From assembly GCA_937881575.1 (NCBI GenBank), contig CALGEI010000149.1, positions 1 to 54,260 on the forward strand: DNA of 54,260 nt, in the 5' to 3' direction. The stretch is from an uncultured Flavobacteriales bacterium (GTDB lineage Bacteria; Bacteroidota; Bacteroidia; Flavobacteriales_D; Sanyastnellaceae). The position numbers and the translations under genes were made by a program. The notes under the pieces are model-generated. The model was not told the DNA's origin, searched no databases, and saw only the letters and a list, made by a program, of their open reading frames with translations. Positions 7,588 through 15,609 of this stretch are shown one piece after another; the stretch's first letter is position 1; each line of letters starts with the position of its first letter.

Positions 7588-8593
7588 CCGAACTCCGAGG
7601 TTGTTGCGGAGGCTGGCCATTGCAACACTGGTCATGTCTTCATTGGTCGTCCTTGCGGGAAGTGTCGTGCGCATGACAGGCTCAGGAATGGGGTGTCCCG
7701 ATTGGCCCAAGTGTTTCGGGTTGGCCATTCCACCGACCTCGGTAGAAGAGGTAACATGGTCTTTGGGGGCGACATATGCCCCGGGGCGAATGTTGCTCGC
7801 AAACGACACGTTGTGGGTCGCTCAATCAACGGTGTTGGCGAACGATTTTGCTCAAGAGCGCGAGGATGGTATTTGGATGGCGTACACAAGGCATGATTAT
7901 GCTGTGTTCAACCCGCTGCATACTTGGGTCGAATTTATCAACCGTCTGATTGGTGCACTAACGGGAATTCCGGCATTGCTGTTAGCTCTGGGAGCGTTCC
8001 TCTATGGTAGGAGACAAAAGAAATGGCGACCATTTTTGTGGGCACTCGCGAATTTAGCATTGCTTGGATTGGTCGCGTGGATGGGAAAGAAGGTTGTGGA
8101 CGGCAATTTGATTCCGTTTTCGATCACGCTGCACATGCTCGGGGCGGCAGCCATTCTCCTCGTCCTGACGGCGGTGTGGATGTCGTTGGCGGGTCCTTGG
8201 ACAGGACCGGAATTGAAGCGTCGCCCGTGGTTGATTGTGGCTCTGGTATTGACGTCGGTCCAATTGATTGGCGGGACACAAGTCCGGGAACAAGTGGATT
8301 TCCTGTCTCATTCAGGTTTGTTGCGAGCAAATTGGCTGGATGCTCTTCCAAATTGGTGGAAGTGGCACCGCACGGGATCTTGGCTCATCCTGGTTGTTCA
8401 GTTGTTTTGGGCCTGGCCTAATCGACAGGGGATTCCCGCGGCACGGTGGTCCATGGCATTGGTTTTGCTTCAGATGATTACGGGTATCCTGTTTGTTTTT
8501 GCCAACATGCCGCCCTGGACCCAACCGTTGCATTTGGCGCTGGCCATGGCCTTGCTGGTAGGCAATGGTTGGGCCATGATGCGTTATCGATGA
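7562..8593 (+). CDS. ctaA: Heme A synthase (CtaA/COX15 family)
   Basis: 343 residues, eight predicted membrane helices. It oxidises heme O to heme A for aa3-type cytochrome oxidase. Key features are VVRMTGSGMGC45PDWPKC51 after helix 1, H120-x3-E124-x3-R128 (HTWVEFINR), and the other heme-ligand type histidines H191, H269 and H324. The start is TTG at 7562, inside the end of the HMA gene; the first in-frame ATG (7634) would delete half of helix 1, so TTG is preferred. No ctaB or oxidase subunit lies in this window. It converges with hemCD, with 15 nt between the stops. Confidence 0.93.
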   Translation: MPKLQTVLDRTPRLLRRLAIATLVMSSLVVLAGSVVRMTGSGMGCPDWPKCFGLAIPPTSVEEVTWSLGATYAPGRMLLANDTLWVAQSTVLANDFAQEREDGIWMAYTRHDYAVFNPLHTWVEFINRLIGALTGIPALLLALGAFLYGRRQKKWRPFLWALANLALLGLVAWMGKKVVDGNLIPFSITLHMLGAAAILLVLTAVWMSLAGPWTGPELKRRPWLIVALVLTSVQLIGGTQVREQVDFLSHSGLLRANWLDALPNWWKWHRTGSWLILVVQLFWAWPNRQGIPAARWSMALVLLQMITGILFVFANMPPWTQPLHLALAMALLVGNGWAMMRYR

Positions 8594-8608
8594 ACGAACG
8601 CCTGAGAC

Positions 8609-10213
8609 TTAACGATAGAGGGCTCGCTCTACGGCTAGCCAAACCTCCCACTCACAAGGCTCCGAAGACACCTCAACATCAATGGATTCATCCGTCGCTT
8701 TCACGGCTGCTGCGGTAGAATTTCCCAACGTAACAATCGAATGGACTGGAGTGCCGGATTGCACATAAGCCGCCCATTGTGAAGGGCTGGTAATCACGGC
8801 AACGGTATGTTGCGGCAATGCCGCCGGTTCCAAGGTCGTTTCATAAGCACACCAAGCCACGATTCTTTCAGGAGAGGACAGCGATGCCCAGCGTTCCATC
8901 GAACGGTCACTGTGCGGGACAAATATTCGGTGTTCTGACCCCTTCAATAGAGCGGCGAATTCAGCATGGGTCTTTTCGGGCGTGCCACTTCCGACCCACT
9001 GTGGGATGCGGTCAGACACGTGCGCCAAAGCGGCGGCTGTTCCTTTGCCTGCGCATGCAATTGTTCCGGGGAAATCGGAGAGCAAGGGCCGCATGACTTC
9101 GACTGCTGAAGGCGAATGCAACCAGAGCCAATCTGAAGGAGCGGGGAGTTCAGGCCAGTCAATGGATGCCGCTTGGCTTCGAACCAATGGTTGCTCTATG
9201 AGTTGAAGACCTGCGGCTCGCACGAGCGCTTCAAAAATGGGCCACTTGCCCGGTATTTTGGATAGAAACACGTTGCCATGCAAAGGTGTGTTCAAGCGAG
9301 CTAAGGCTGCCATAGCGCTGGCACCAACCGTTTGTTTTTCGAGAATGCCGATTTCTGATAAACGCGGCCCGGCAGGAGTTTCAAGGAATGTCCTGAGTCG
9401 GTTCCCTATCACATGGGCTCCAAACGGCAACAGGCATCCGCCTTCAAGTGCACGCAACACGCTGCGCTCACGATCTATAGATTGAACAGTCGCTTCATCG
9501 TTGAGCGTGGACTTGACCCAATCCAAGTGAACATCACGATCTCGCATTTGAATGGCCAAAGCACCTTGCGCTGGGGCTGGCACAAACTGGTTGGTCGGCA
9601 GAATATGCACATGGAGATCAGACAGGTCGAGCCCCAATCGTTCAATGCCCGCGCGTGCGAGTACAATGGCGTCGTATTCCCCTTGGCGCAGTTTTTCCAC
9701 TCGCGTGGGCACGTTGCCGCGCAACGGAACAATGTTCAAGCCGGATTGCAATGTCTGGAGTTGAGCGCGTCGCCGGTGTGAACTGGTTCCCACTTTGGCG
9801 CCATGAGCAATGCTCAATGGGGTGCGGTCATCGCGAAGGAGTGGTTGCATAATGAGCACGTCCTCCACGGGGCCTCGCGCTGGAACTGCGGCAATGCACA
9901 ATCCATCAGGCGAAGTCGTCTCCAAATCTTTGTGGCTGTGGACTGCGATATCAATGCGGTCTTCCAAAAGCGCGGATTCAATCTCTTTGGTGAAGAATCC
10001 TTTGCCTTCCATTTTGTCAAAAGTGACATGTTGGATGCGGTCGCCTTGAGTGGAGATGATCACCAACTCGACTGTTGCTCCAGCAGCTTCTAAACAATCT
10101 TGAGTGAAGTGGGCTTGCCAAAGCGCTAAATCACTGCCTCGGGTCCCAATACGGAAATGAGGAGGAGAGGAGTTGAGGATGGTCTGGCGGGCGGCGTGCA
10201 GCGGCTTGTCCAT
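8609..10213 (-). CDS. hemCD: HemC-HemD fusion: porphobilinogen deaminase and uroporphyrinogen-III synthase
   Basis: 534 residues. Residues 18-310 are porphobilinogen deaminase: RIGTRGSDLALWQ, the catalytic Asp in HSHKD96L, the Arg-rich SSHRRRAQL, and C260 in EGGC that carries the dipyrromethane cofactor. Residues about 311-534 match uroporphyrinogen-III synthase: LHSPSAVEVM (near 380), ACAGKGTAAAL, and ITSPSQWAAY near 480. The chain would convert porphobilinogen to uroporphyrinogen III without releasing the unstable hydroxymethylbilane. In most bacteria these are two genes. I see no stop or frameshift at the junction. It begins 24 nt after the hemA stop, so hemA-hemCD is one transcription unit. 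Confidence 0.93.
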   Translation of the reverse strand: MDKPLHAARQTILNSSPPHFRIGTRGSDLALWQAHFTQDCLEAAGATVELVIISTQGDRIQHVTFDKMEGKGFFTKEIESALLEDRIDIAVHSHKDLETTSPDGLCIAAVPARGPVEDVLIMQPLLRDDRTPLSIAHGAKVGTSSHRRRAQLQTLQSGLNIVPLRGNVPTRVEKLRQGEYDAIVLARAGIERLGLDLSDLHVHILPTNQFVPAPAQGALAIQMRDRDVHLDWVKSTLNDEATVQSIDRERSVLRALEGGCLLPFGAHVIGNRLRTFLETPAGPRLSEIGILEKQTVGASAMAALARLNTPLHGNVFLSKIPGKWPIFEALVRAAGLQLIEQPLVRSQAASIDWPELPAPSDWLWLHSPSAVEVMRPLLSDFPGTIACAGKGTAAALAHVSDRIPQWVGSGTPEKTHAEFAALLKGSEHRIFVPHSDRSMERWASLSSPERIVAWCAYETTLEPAALPQHTVAVITSPSQWAAYVQSGTPVHSIVTLGNSTAAAVKATDESIDVEVSSEPCEWEVWLAVERALYR

Positions 10214-10237
10214 GGTTGATCGATGCGGAACGCAACG

Positions 10238-11467
10238 TTACGATTGGCGCAACTGATCCAAAACGGCCTGACGCGCCAATTTCATCGGTACGCCGACGTA
10301 TTTCTTTTCCATATAGCCCACGATGCGGTCAATCAATTCGCGGGTTTCGTCATCCAATCGGGACAAGTCTTGAGCGAAAATTTCACCCAATGCTGTTTCG
10401 CGAATCGCGGAGATCGTTGCTGGCAGTTCGCGCATGGACAGTTCCACCTGCCGCTGTTGCAAACGGTCCCGGTATTGCTGCATTGCTTCCTGAATGTGTA
10501 CTTCGCATCCGGCGATTGCAGATTTGCGTACAGCAAGGTTGGCATCGATTTGCTCGTGCAACACGGTTAAGTCTACAACCGATGTTTCCGGCCGCATGCG
10601 AAATGCAGCACCGGTGTCTGCAGGAAGACCCAGGTCAAGGACATGCAGTGCGCCTGGCGGCAGGAATCGCGCTTCTTCCCCATCGAGAAGAGGCTCCGTG
10701 CTGCTCGTGCAAATCACGATGGCTTGAGGACCACTTTCTAAGTGTTTCTGCAATGCATCGAGCTGATCCCATTCCCAATGGAATTCTGCCGCCAATTGCT
10801 GTGCCGCCAAATCCGTTCGGTTGAGGACCGTTACTTTTTGGTAACCCGATTCATGCATGAATCGCGCAACATTCCGGTTGGTTTGACCGGCACCAATCAT
10901 CAAAATAGGAGCATTCTTGTCGAGCTTCCAATGCTCCATGCAATGCCAACCCAATGAATTGACAGAGACAGGTTTTGAGCCTATCGCCGTCTCAGTAAAA
11001 ATGCGTTTGGCTGTTTCGACCAACAAACGCCCGGTGATTCTGAGGTGATCTCCAGCGATGCGCATTGCTGTGCTGCAGTCGAAGGCTTCGCGCAGTTGGG
11101 TGATGATTTCACGTTCACCTAAAACCATGGACTCCAAGCCACAAGCCACCCGAAACAGGTGAGTCATGGCGTCTTCTCCTCGATAGCTTTTGATGGCTGT
11201 GGTAACTTGGCCTAGTTGTTTTCCATCCAGATGGAAAGCCTGCAACAACCGGTGCAGACGACCGGTACAGAAATAGGTCTCGTCTGAGAATATGAACTCC
11301 ACTCGATTGCATGTGGACAGATAGACTAGACCATCCAGTTCTAAAGCGGCCTTCCAATTAGCGAGTTGGGTTTGCTTGCAATCAGTGTCCAAATGCAAGG
11401 CGCCGATGAGTTCCAATGGAGCAGATCGAAAATCCAAAGACAGCACTTGAAGTGAAGATGGCTTCAT
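10238..11467 (-). CDS. hemA: Glutamyl-tRNA reductase
   Basis: 409 residues from ATG 11467; upstream in-frame ATGs are rejected because they run back through the nrdA terminator. First step of C5-pathway 5-aminolevulinate synthesis, reducing glutamyl-tRNA to glutamate-1-semialdehyde with NADPH. The catalytic Cys is C53 in STCNRVEF. Other family features are LGEREIITQLREAF, the Rossmann segment MIGAGQTNRNVARF, and a C-terminal helical dimerisation domain ending in LRQS. The partner aminomutase hemL is at 26601. A near-consensus -7 box, CACCTTTG (11479-11472), lies 4 nt before the ATG. Confidence 0.96.
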   Translation of the reverse strand: MKPSSLQVLSLDFRSAPLELIGALHLDTDCKQTQLANWKAALELDGLVYLSTCNRVEFIFSDETYFCTGRLHRLLQAFHLDGKQLGQVTTAIKSYRGEDAMTHLFRVACGLESMVLGEREIITQLREAFDCSTAMRIAGDHLRITGRLLVETAKRIFTETAIGSKPVSVNSLGWHCMEHWKLDKNAPILMIGAGQTNRNVARFMHESGYQKVTVLNRTDLAAQQLAAEFHWEWDQLDALQKHLESGPQAIVICTSSTEPLLDGEEARFLPPGALHVLDLGLPADTGAAFRMRPETSVVDLTVLHEQIDANLAVRKSAIAGCEVHIQEAMQQYRDRLQQRQVELSMRELPATISAIRETALGEIFAQDLSRLDDETRELIDRIVGYMEKKYVGVPMKLARQAVLDQLRQS

Positions 11468-11471
11468 GATG

Positions 11472-11479
11472 CAAAGGTG
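11472..11479 (-). promoter_or_regulatory. Near-consensus -7 box before hemA
   Basis: The minus strand reads CACCTTTG followed by 4 nt and the hemA ATG. It differs from TAnnTTTG at the first base only. No clear TTG is found 19-22 nt upstream, so this is a weaker call than the rplU promoter. The spacing matches the secA and HMA lipoprotein boxes. Confidence 0.4.
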
Positions 11480-11536
11480 CATTGAAATGCTGGGAAATTC
11501 TGTCATTTCTCCGTCAGTGTTGGAATTGTGAAGCAC

Positions 11537-11558
11537 AAAAAAGGCCCACAAGGGGCCT
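11537..11558 (-). terminator. Terminator after nrdA
   Basis: On the minus strand AGGCCC (11558-11553) pairs with GGGCCT (11547-11542) around a 5-nt loop, followed by a run of T residues (complement of 11537-11542). It lies just after the nrdA stop and separates nrdBA from hemA. Confidence 0.85.
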
Positions 11559-11580
11559 CTTTTATGGTCATGTGGTGGCA

Positions 11581-13977
11581 TTAGCCACTGCACATTTCAC
11601 AGTCTGCTCCATTTTCAATGGAGCAAGCCAGGGCTGCTTGTTCTTCGTCCGACATCTCGAGTACTGATTTGCGTGGGGCGTCAGCGACAACGGCCGCTTC
11701 AGCAGGAACGTCCTTCCACTTCTTGTCGACCGTGAACTTAATCGCATCGGTCGCGGCTTTTGTTCGGAGGTAGTACATGCCCGTCTTCAGGCCTTTCTTC
11801 CAAGCATAAAAATGCATGGAGGTCAACTTGGCTGTGTTGACATTTTCCATGAAGACATTGAGCGATTGCGATTGACAGATAAAGGCTCCCCGATCCGCTG
11901 ACATGTCGACAATGGCGCGTTGGGATATTTCCCAGGCTGTTCGGTACAACGCTTTGAGGTTCTCAGGAATTTCCTTGATGTTTTGGATCGAACCATTCGC
12001 TGAAATGATGCGGTTCTTCATGTCATCGTCCCACAAGCCCAATTTGGTCAGATCACGCAACAAGTGCTTGTTGACGATGATGAACTCACCCGAGAGTACA
12101 CGTCGCGTATAGATGTTGGATGTGTAAGGTTCAAAGCACTCGTTGTTGCCCAAAATTTGTGCCGTGGATGCCGTTGGCATGGGGGCGAGCAACAGGGAGT
12201 TTCGTAAACCGTGTTCTTTAATTTCTTCTTTTAAAACGTCCCACTCCCAACGGTTTGAGGGTTTGATGTCCCACAGATCAAACTGAAGACGACCTTCTGA
12301 CGCAGGCGATCCTTGGAAGGTTTCGTATGCGCCTTCTTCCTTGGCCAAATCCTTCGATGCAGTGCATGCAGCGTAGTAAATGGTCTCGAAAATATCTCGG
12401 TTTAAAGCACGAGCTTCTTCTGATTCGAACGGAAAACGCATCAAAATGAACGCATCGGCCAATCCCTGTACACCGATTCCGATGGGACGGTGACGCATAT
12501 TGGAATTGCGTGCTTCAGGAATCGGATAGTAATTCCGATCGATGATGCGATTGAGGTTTTTAGTGACCTGGTAGGTGACTTCAAACAGCTTGTCATGATC
12601 GAAGGTGCCGTTGTTGACATACTTCGGCAAAGCGACCGAAGCCAAATTGCAAACAGCCACTTCATCAGGAGAGGTGTACTCCATGATCTCCGTGCACAAA
12701 TTGGACGATTGGATTGTTCCAAGATTTTGCTGATTGGACTTGCTGTTGGCAGCGTCCTTGTAGAGCATGTAAGGAGTCCCCGTCTCAATTTGAGACTCGA
12801 GTATTTTGAACCAGAGATCTTGTGCTTTGATGGTCTTTCGTCCCTTTCCTGCAGCTTCATATCCTGTATAGAGTGCTTCGAACTCTGCGCTGTGCGTATC
12901 AGCTAATCCGGGGCATTCGTTGGGGCACATCAAGGTCCACTCGCCGTTTTCTTCAACGCGCTTCATGAACAAATCTGGAATCCACATGGCGTAGAACAAG
13001 TCGCGTGCACGTTGTTCTTCCTTTCCGTGATTCTTTTTGAGGTCTAGGAAATCGAAGATGTCTGCGTGCCAAGGCTCCATGTAAATCGCGAAAGAACCTT
13101 TGCGCTTTCCTCCTCCCTGGTCTACGTAGCGAGCGGTATCGTTGAAGACACGCAACATCGGAACGATCCCGTTGGATGTGCCGTTGGTTCCTTTGATGTA
13201 GGAACCTGTAGCCCGAATGTTGTGAATGGCCAAGCCAATACCACCGGCGTTCTGTGAAATCTTAGCACACTGTTGCAGCGTATCGTAAATGCCGCTGATG
13301 CTGTCTTCTTTCATGGTCAAAAGAAAGCAGCTAGACATCTGAGGCTTGGGCGTGCCTGCGTTGAACAAGGTCGGTGTGGCGTGGGTAAACCAGCCTTCAC
13401 TCATCATGTTGTAGGTTGCTACTGCCGCCTCCAAATCATCTTTGTGAATTCCGATCGACACGCGCATCAACATGTGCTGTGGGCGCTCAACAATTTCACC
13501 TTTGATTTTCAGCAAGTAACTGCGCTCTAACGTCTTGAATCCAAAGTAATCGTAATTGAAATCGCGGTCGTAAATAATCTGAGAATCAAGGAACTCGGCA
13601 TTTTCACGAATGATTTCAATCACATCGGTTGCAACCAATGAAGCCACTGCGCCGGTAATTGGATCCATGTAGGTATGCAAATCCTCCATGGTCTCAGCAA
13701 AGGACTTCTTTGTCGCTTTGTGCAAGTTGGACACCGCTATGCGACTGGCAAGACTGGCATAATCAGGATGGGTGACGGCGTTGGTTGCAGCAACTTCAGC
13801 TGCTAGGTTGTCTAACTCAGTCGTCGTGACACCGTCATAAACACCTTCGATAACACGCATGGCGACCTTGACAGGGTCCACGGCATCGTGCAGTTCGTAA
13901 CACAGTTTTTTGATGCGGGCAGTAATCTTATCGAACTGAACAAGCTCTTTTCGGCCGTCTCTTTTGATGACATACAT
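11581..13977 (-). CDS. nrdA: Ribonucleoside-diphosphate reductase, alpha subunit (class Ia)
   Basis: 798 residues. Residues 1-90 are an ATP-cone ([18 protein letters not shown]), the dATP-sensing activity site. The catalytic barrel has MSSCFLL (first redox Cys), the radical-site finger loop NLCTE, and CNLASVAL (second redox Cys). The C-terminal tail CEMCSG is the mobile Cys pair that re-reduces the active site. With NrdB it makes deoxynucleotides aerobically. The ATP-cone implies normal allosteric shut-off by dATP. It follows nrdB after 49 nt and is followed by a terminator. Confidence 0.98.
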   Translation of the reverse strand: MYVIKRDGRKELVQFDKITARIKKLCYELHDAVDPVKVAMRVIEGVYDGVTTTELDNLAAEVAATNAVTHPDYASLASRIAVSNLHKATKKSFAETMEDLHTYMDPITGAVASLVATDVIEIIRENAEFLDSQIIYDRDFNYDYFGFKTLERSYLLKIKGEIVERPQHMLMRVSIGIHKDDLEAAVATYNMMSEGWFTHATPTLFNAGTPKPQMSSCFLLTMKEDSISGIYDTLQQCAKISQNAGGIGLAIHNIRATGSYIKGTNGTSNGIVPMLRVFNDTARYVDQGGGKRKGSFAIYMEPWHADIFDFLDLKKNHGKEEQRARDLFYAMWIPDLFMKRVEENGEWTLMCPNECPGLADTHSAEFEALYTGYEAAGKGRKTIKAQDLWFKILESQIETGTPYMLYKDAANSKSNQQNLGTIQSSNLCTEIMEYTSPDEVAVCNLASVALPKYVNNGTFDHDKLFEVTYQVTKNLNRIIDRNYYPIPEARNSNMRHRPIGIGVQGLADAFILMRFPFESEEARALNRDIFETIYYAACTASKDLAKEEGAYETFQGSPASEGRLQFDLWDIKPSNRWEWDVLKEEIKEHGLRNSLLLAPMPTASTAQILGNNECFEPYTSNIYTRRVLSGEFIIVNKHLLRDLTKLGLWDDDMKNRIISANGSIQNIKEIPENLKALYRTAWEISQRAIVDMSADRGAFICQSQSLNVFMENVNTAKLTSMHFYAWKKGLKTGMYYLRTKAATDAIKFTVDKKWKDVPAEAAVVADAPRKSVLEMSDEEQAALACSIENGADCEMCSG

Positions 13978-14026
13978 GGGCTAGAGAATCGTGTGAATCG
14001 TGTGGGGAAAAGTGAGGAGAGACGAT

Positions 14027-15070
14027 TTAGAAGTCGGCATCAAGGCTGAAGGACTTAGATCCCTCGTCAGAATTGTTGAGCACACCGGCTTTTTGATACT
14101 CACCAACACGCTTTTCAAAGAAGTTGGTTTTGCCTTGGAGTGAAATCATGTCCATGAAATCGAACGGGTTGGTGACGTTGTATTCCTTTTCGGTTCCTAA
14201 CTCGACCAAGAGTCGGTCAGCAACGAATTCGATGTACTGTGACATAAGATCAGAATTCATCCCGATCAATCGCACCGGAAGCGACTCACAGATGAATTCT
14301 TTTTCAATGTCGACGGCATCGATGATGATTTTACGCAGAGTCTTGACCGGGAGCTTGTTGACGATGTGCTCATTGTAGAGCAAGCAAGCAAAGTCACAAT
14401 GCATGCCTTCGTCGCGTGAGATCAATTCATTTGAAAAACTCAGCCCAGGCATCAGGCCACGTTTCTTCAACCAGAAGATGGAGCAAAAACTTCCGCTAAA
14501 AAAGATCCCCTCAACAGCAGCGAAAGCAACAATGCGCTCAGCGAATGAACCGTTGTCTATCCAATCGAGCGCCCATTCGGCTTTCTTCTTGACGCAGTCC
14601 ATCGTGTCGATTGCGTTGAACAATTGGCCTTTTTCTGCATCGTCTTTGATGTAAGTATCGATGAGCAAGGAATACGTTTCAGAATGGATGTTTTCCATCA
14701 TGATCTGAAAGCCATAGAAAAACTTAGCCTCCGTGTACTGAACTTCAGAAAGAAAGTTTTCAGCGAGGTTTTCGTTCACAATGCCATCGGAAGCTGCAAA
14801 AAAGGCGAGGATGTGCTTGACGAAATAGCGCTCATCGTCATTGAGCTTTTCATTCCAATCCACTAAGTCCGCCGCGAGGTCGATCTCCTCAGCCGTCCAA
14901 AAGCTGGCTTCTGACTTCTTGTAATAGCTCCAGATATCATTGTGTTGAATAGGAAACAACACGAACCGGTTGGGATTGTCTTCGAGAATGGGTTCAGAGA
15001 CGACCGTATTCATCGGCAACACTTCATCAATGGTGGTTTGGGCTGGGGCTTTTGTAGACAAGTCGCTCAT
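14027..15070 (-). CDS. nrdB: Ribonucleoside-diphosphate reductase, beta subunit (class Ia)
   Basis: 347 residues, of the eukaryote-like R2 type. Predicted di-iron ligands are D95, E126, H129, E187, E221 and H224, and the radical tyrosine is Y133 in ENIHSETYS, so it is a class Ia tyrosyl-radical subunit and not a Mn/Fe class Ic protein. The C-terminus ([10 protein letters not shown]) is the acidic and aromatic tail that docks on NrdA. It is first in nrdB-nrdA. A perfect palindrome lies 68 nt upstream of the start. Confidence 0.98.
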   Translation of the reverse strand: MSDLSTKAPAQTTIDEVLPMNTVVSEPILEDNPNRFVLFPIQHNDIWSYYKKSEASFWTAEEIDLAADLVDWNEKLNDDERYFVKHILAFFAASDGIVNENLAENFLSEVQYTEAKFFYGFQIMMENIHSETYSLLIDTYIKDDAEKGQLFNAIDTMDCVKKKAEWALDWIDNGSFAERIVAFAAVEGIFFSGSFCSIFWLKKRGLMPGLSFSNELISRDEGMHCDFACLLYNEHIVNKLPVKTLRKIIIDAVDIEKEFICESLPVRLIGMNSDLMSQYIEFVADRLLVELGTEKEYNVTNPFDFMDMISLQGKTNFFEKRVGEYQKAGVLNNSDEGSKSFSLDADF

Positions 15071-15110
15071 TTTCGCGTTGGGGTAGTTGCGCCTGGTGAC
15101 GCGTGTGAAT

Positions 15111-15143
15111 CAAAGTCGTCGAACGAAACCTCTAATATGTCAA
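15111..15143 (-). promoter_or_regulatory. Possible nrdB promoter
   Basis: On the minus strand TTG (15143-15141), a 22-nt spacer and CGACTTTG (15118-15111) fit the promoter layout except that the TA of TAnnTTTG is CG. The TTG is inside the palindrome at 15138-15160. The leader would be about 35 nt. Weak match, so low confidence. Confidence 0.3.
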
Positions 15144-15160
15144 CCTATAAGTGGTTGACA
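15138..15160. promoter_or_regulatory. Perfect 8-bp inverted repeat upstream of nrdB, candidate operator
   Basis: TGTCAACC (15138-15145) and GGTTGACA (15153-15160) are exact reverse complements separated by TATAAGT. There is no T-run, so it is not a terminator. It does not resemble NrdR boxes. It overlaps the presumed -33 element of nrdB, a position suited to a repressor. Confidence 0.5.
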
Positions 15161-15179
15161 AGCAGTCCCCTACAGTTGA

Positions 15180-15365
15180 TCATCGCGTTCTTGGGGGGTC
15201 AAAGGGCCTATCCTCGAAGAGCAAGGAAGACCGGAATCGCCTCCCTAAAGAAGCAGGATGTTCGCGTTTGTTTGGGGACAAGTTGCGCTTCAAGAAGAAG
15301 AGATGTCCAACAGTTCCCCAAAGAAAAACGATGTAGAGGGTCAACGCCAAAACAAAAGAATTCAC
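15180..15365 (-). CDS. Doubtful small single-helix membrane protein
   Basis: 61 codons with a GTG start. Residues 3-25 are strongly hydrophobic (FVLALTLYIVFLWGTVGHLFF) and are followed by a basic tail with several Lys and Arg, a layout typical of a small inner-membrane protein. There is no Shine-Dalgarno, no clear promoter, and no family match that I recognise. The frame also crosses the hairpin at 15265-15330. It lies on the same strand as nrdB and would be read toward it. A chance ORF is equally possible. Confidence 0.25.
   Translation of the reverse strand: MNSFVLALTLYIVFLWGTVGHLFFLKRNLSPNKREHPASLGRRFRSSLLFEDRPFDPPRTR
15265..15330. repeat. Long imperfect hairpin
   Basis: The core stem is TTTGGGGA (15271-15278) with TCCCCAAA (15315-15322). 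An inner GTTG (15282-15285) pairs with CAAC (15308-15311). An outer CGTTT (15265-15269) pairs with AAA...CG (15324-15330) with small bulges. About 18 pairs enclose a 22-nt purine-rich loop. It lacks a terminal U-tract, so it is not a standard terminator. Confidence 0.5.
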
Positions 15366-15597
15366 AATGAGAGGGAGTTGTTAACACGGGCAGAAATGCA
15401 TAGGCGCTAAGTAAGTGTAAATCAACGATTAGAGGTCATTTTTTGATGCGTTGGGGATAACTGATAAGTGAAATTTGATCGTTTTTATGGCACGATTTTG
15501 TAAGGGTGGCTTTTGTTGAAATCGGCATTCAATGACTCCACGGGGACTTCAGAGGATTGGATGACAAATTGTACGCTGTCAGACTGCGATGAGTCCG

Positions 15598-15605
15598 TAC
15601 TTTTG
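15598..15605 (+). promoter_or_regulatory. -7 promoter box of secA
   Basis: A perfect TAnnTTTG (TACTTTTG) ends 4 nt before the secA ATG at 15610. A TTG at 15569-15571 lies 26 nt upstream, slightly longer than usual. If transcription starts 4-5 nt after the box, the secA mRNA would be leaderless. Confidence 0.55.
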
Positions 15606-15609
15606 TGCC

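Larger units (their letters stand above)
15161..15597. other. Gene-poor interval between nrdB and secA
   Basis: About 440 nt with no confidently recognised gene. It holds an imperfect long hairpin (15265-15330), a doubtful 61-codon minus-strand ORF (15180-15365) and one DnaA-box-like 9-mer, TTATCCCCA, on the minus strand at 15452-15460, which is too little to call an origin. The rest shows no coding pattern that I trust. Confidence 0.6.

Noticed and set aside
10216-10824. 202-codon frame opposite hemA
   Set aside because: Antisense to hemA, no motif.
15452-15460. DnaA-box-like 9-mer (TTATCCCCA) and A/T-rich patches near secA, possible replication origin
   Set aside because: A single near-match without a cluster, no dnaA or gyrase neighbours.
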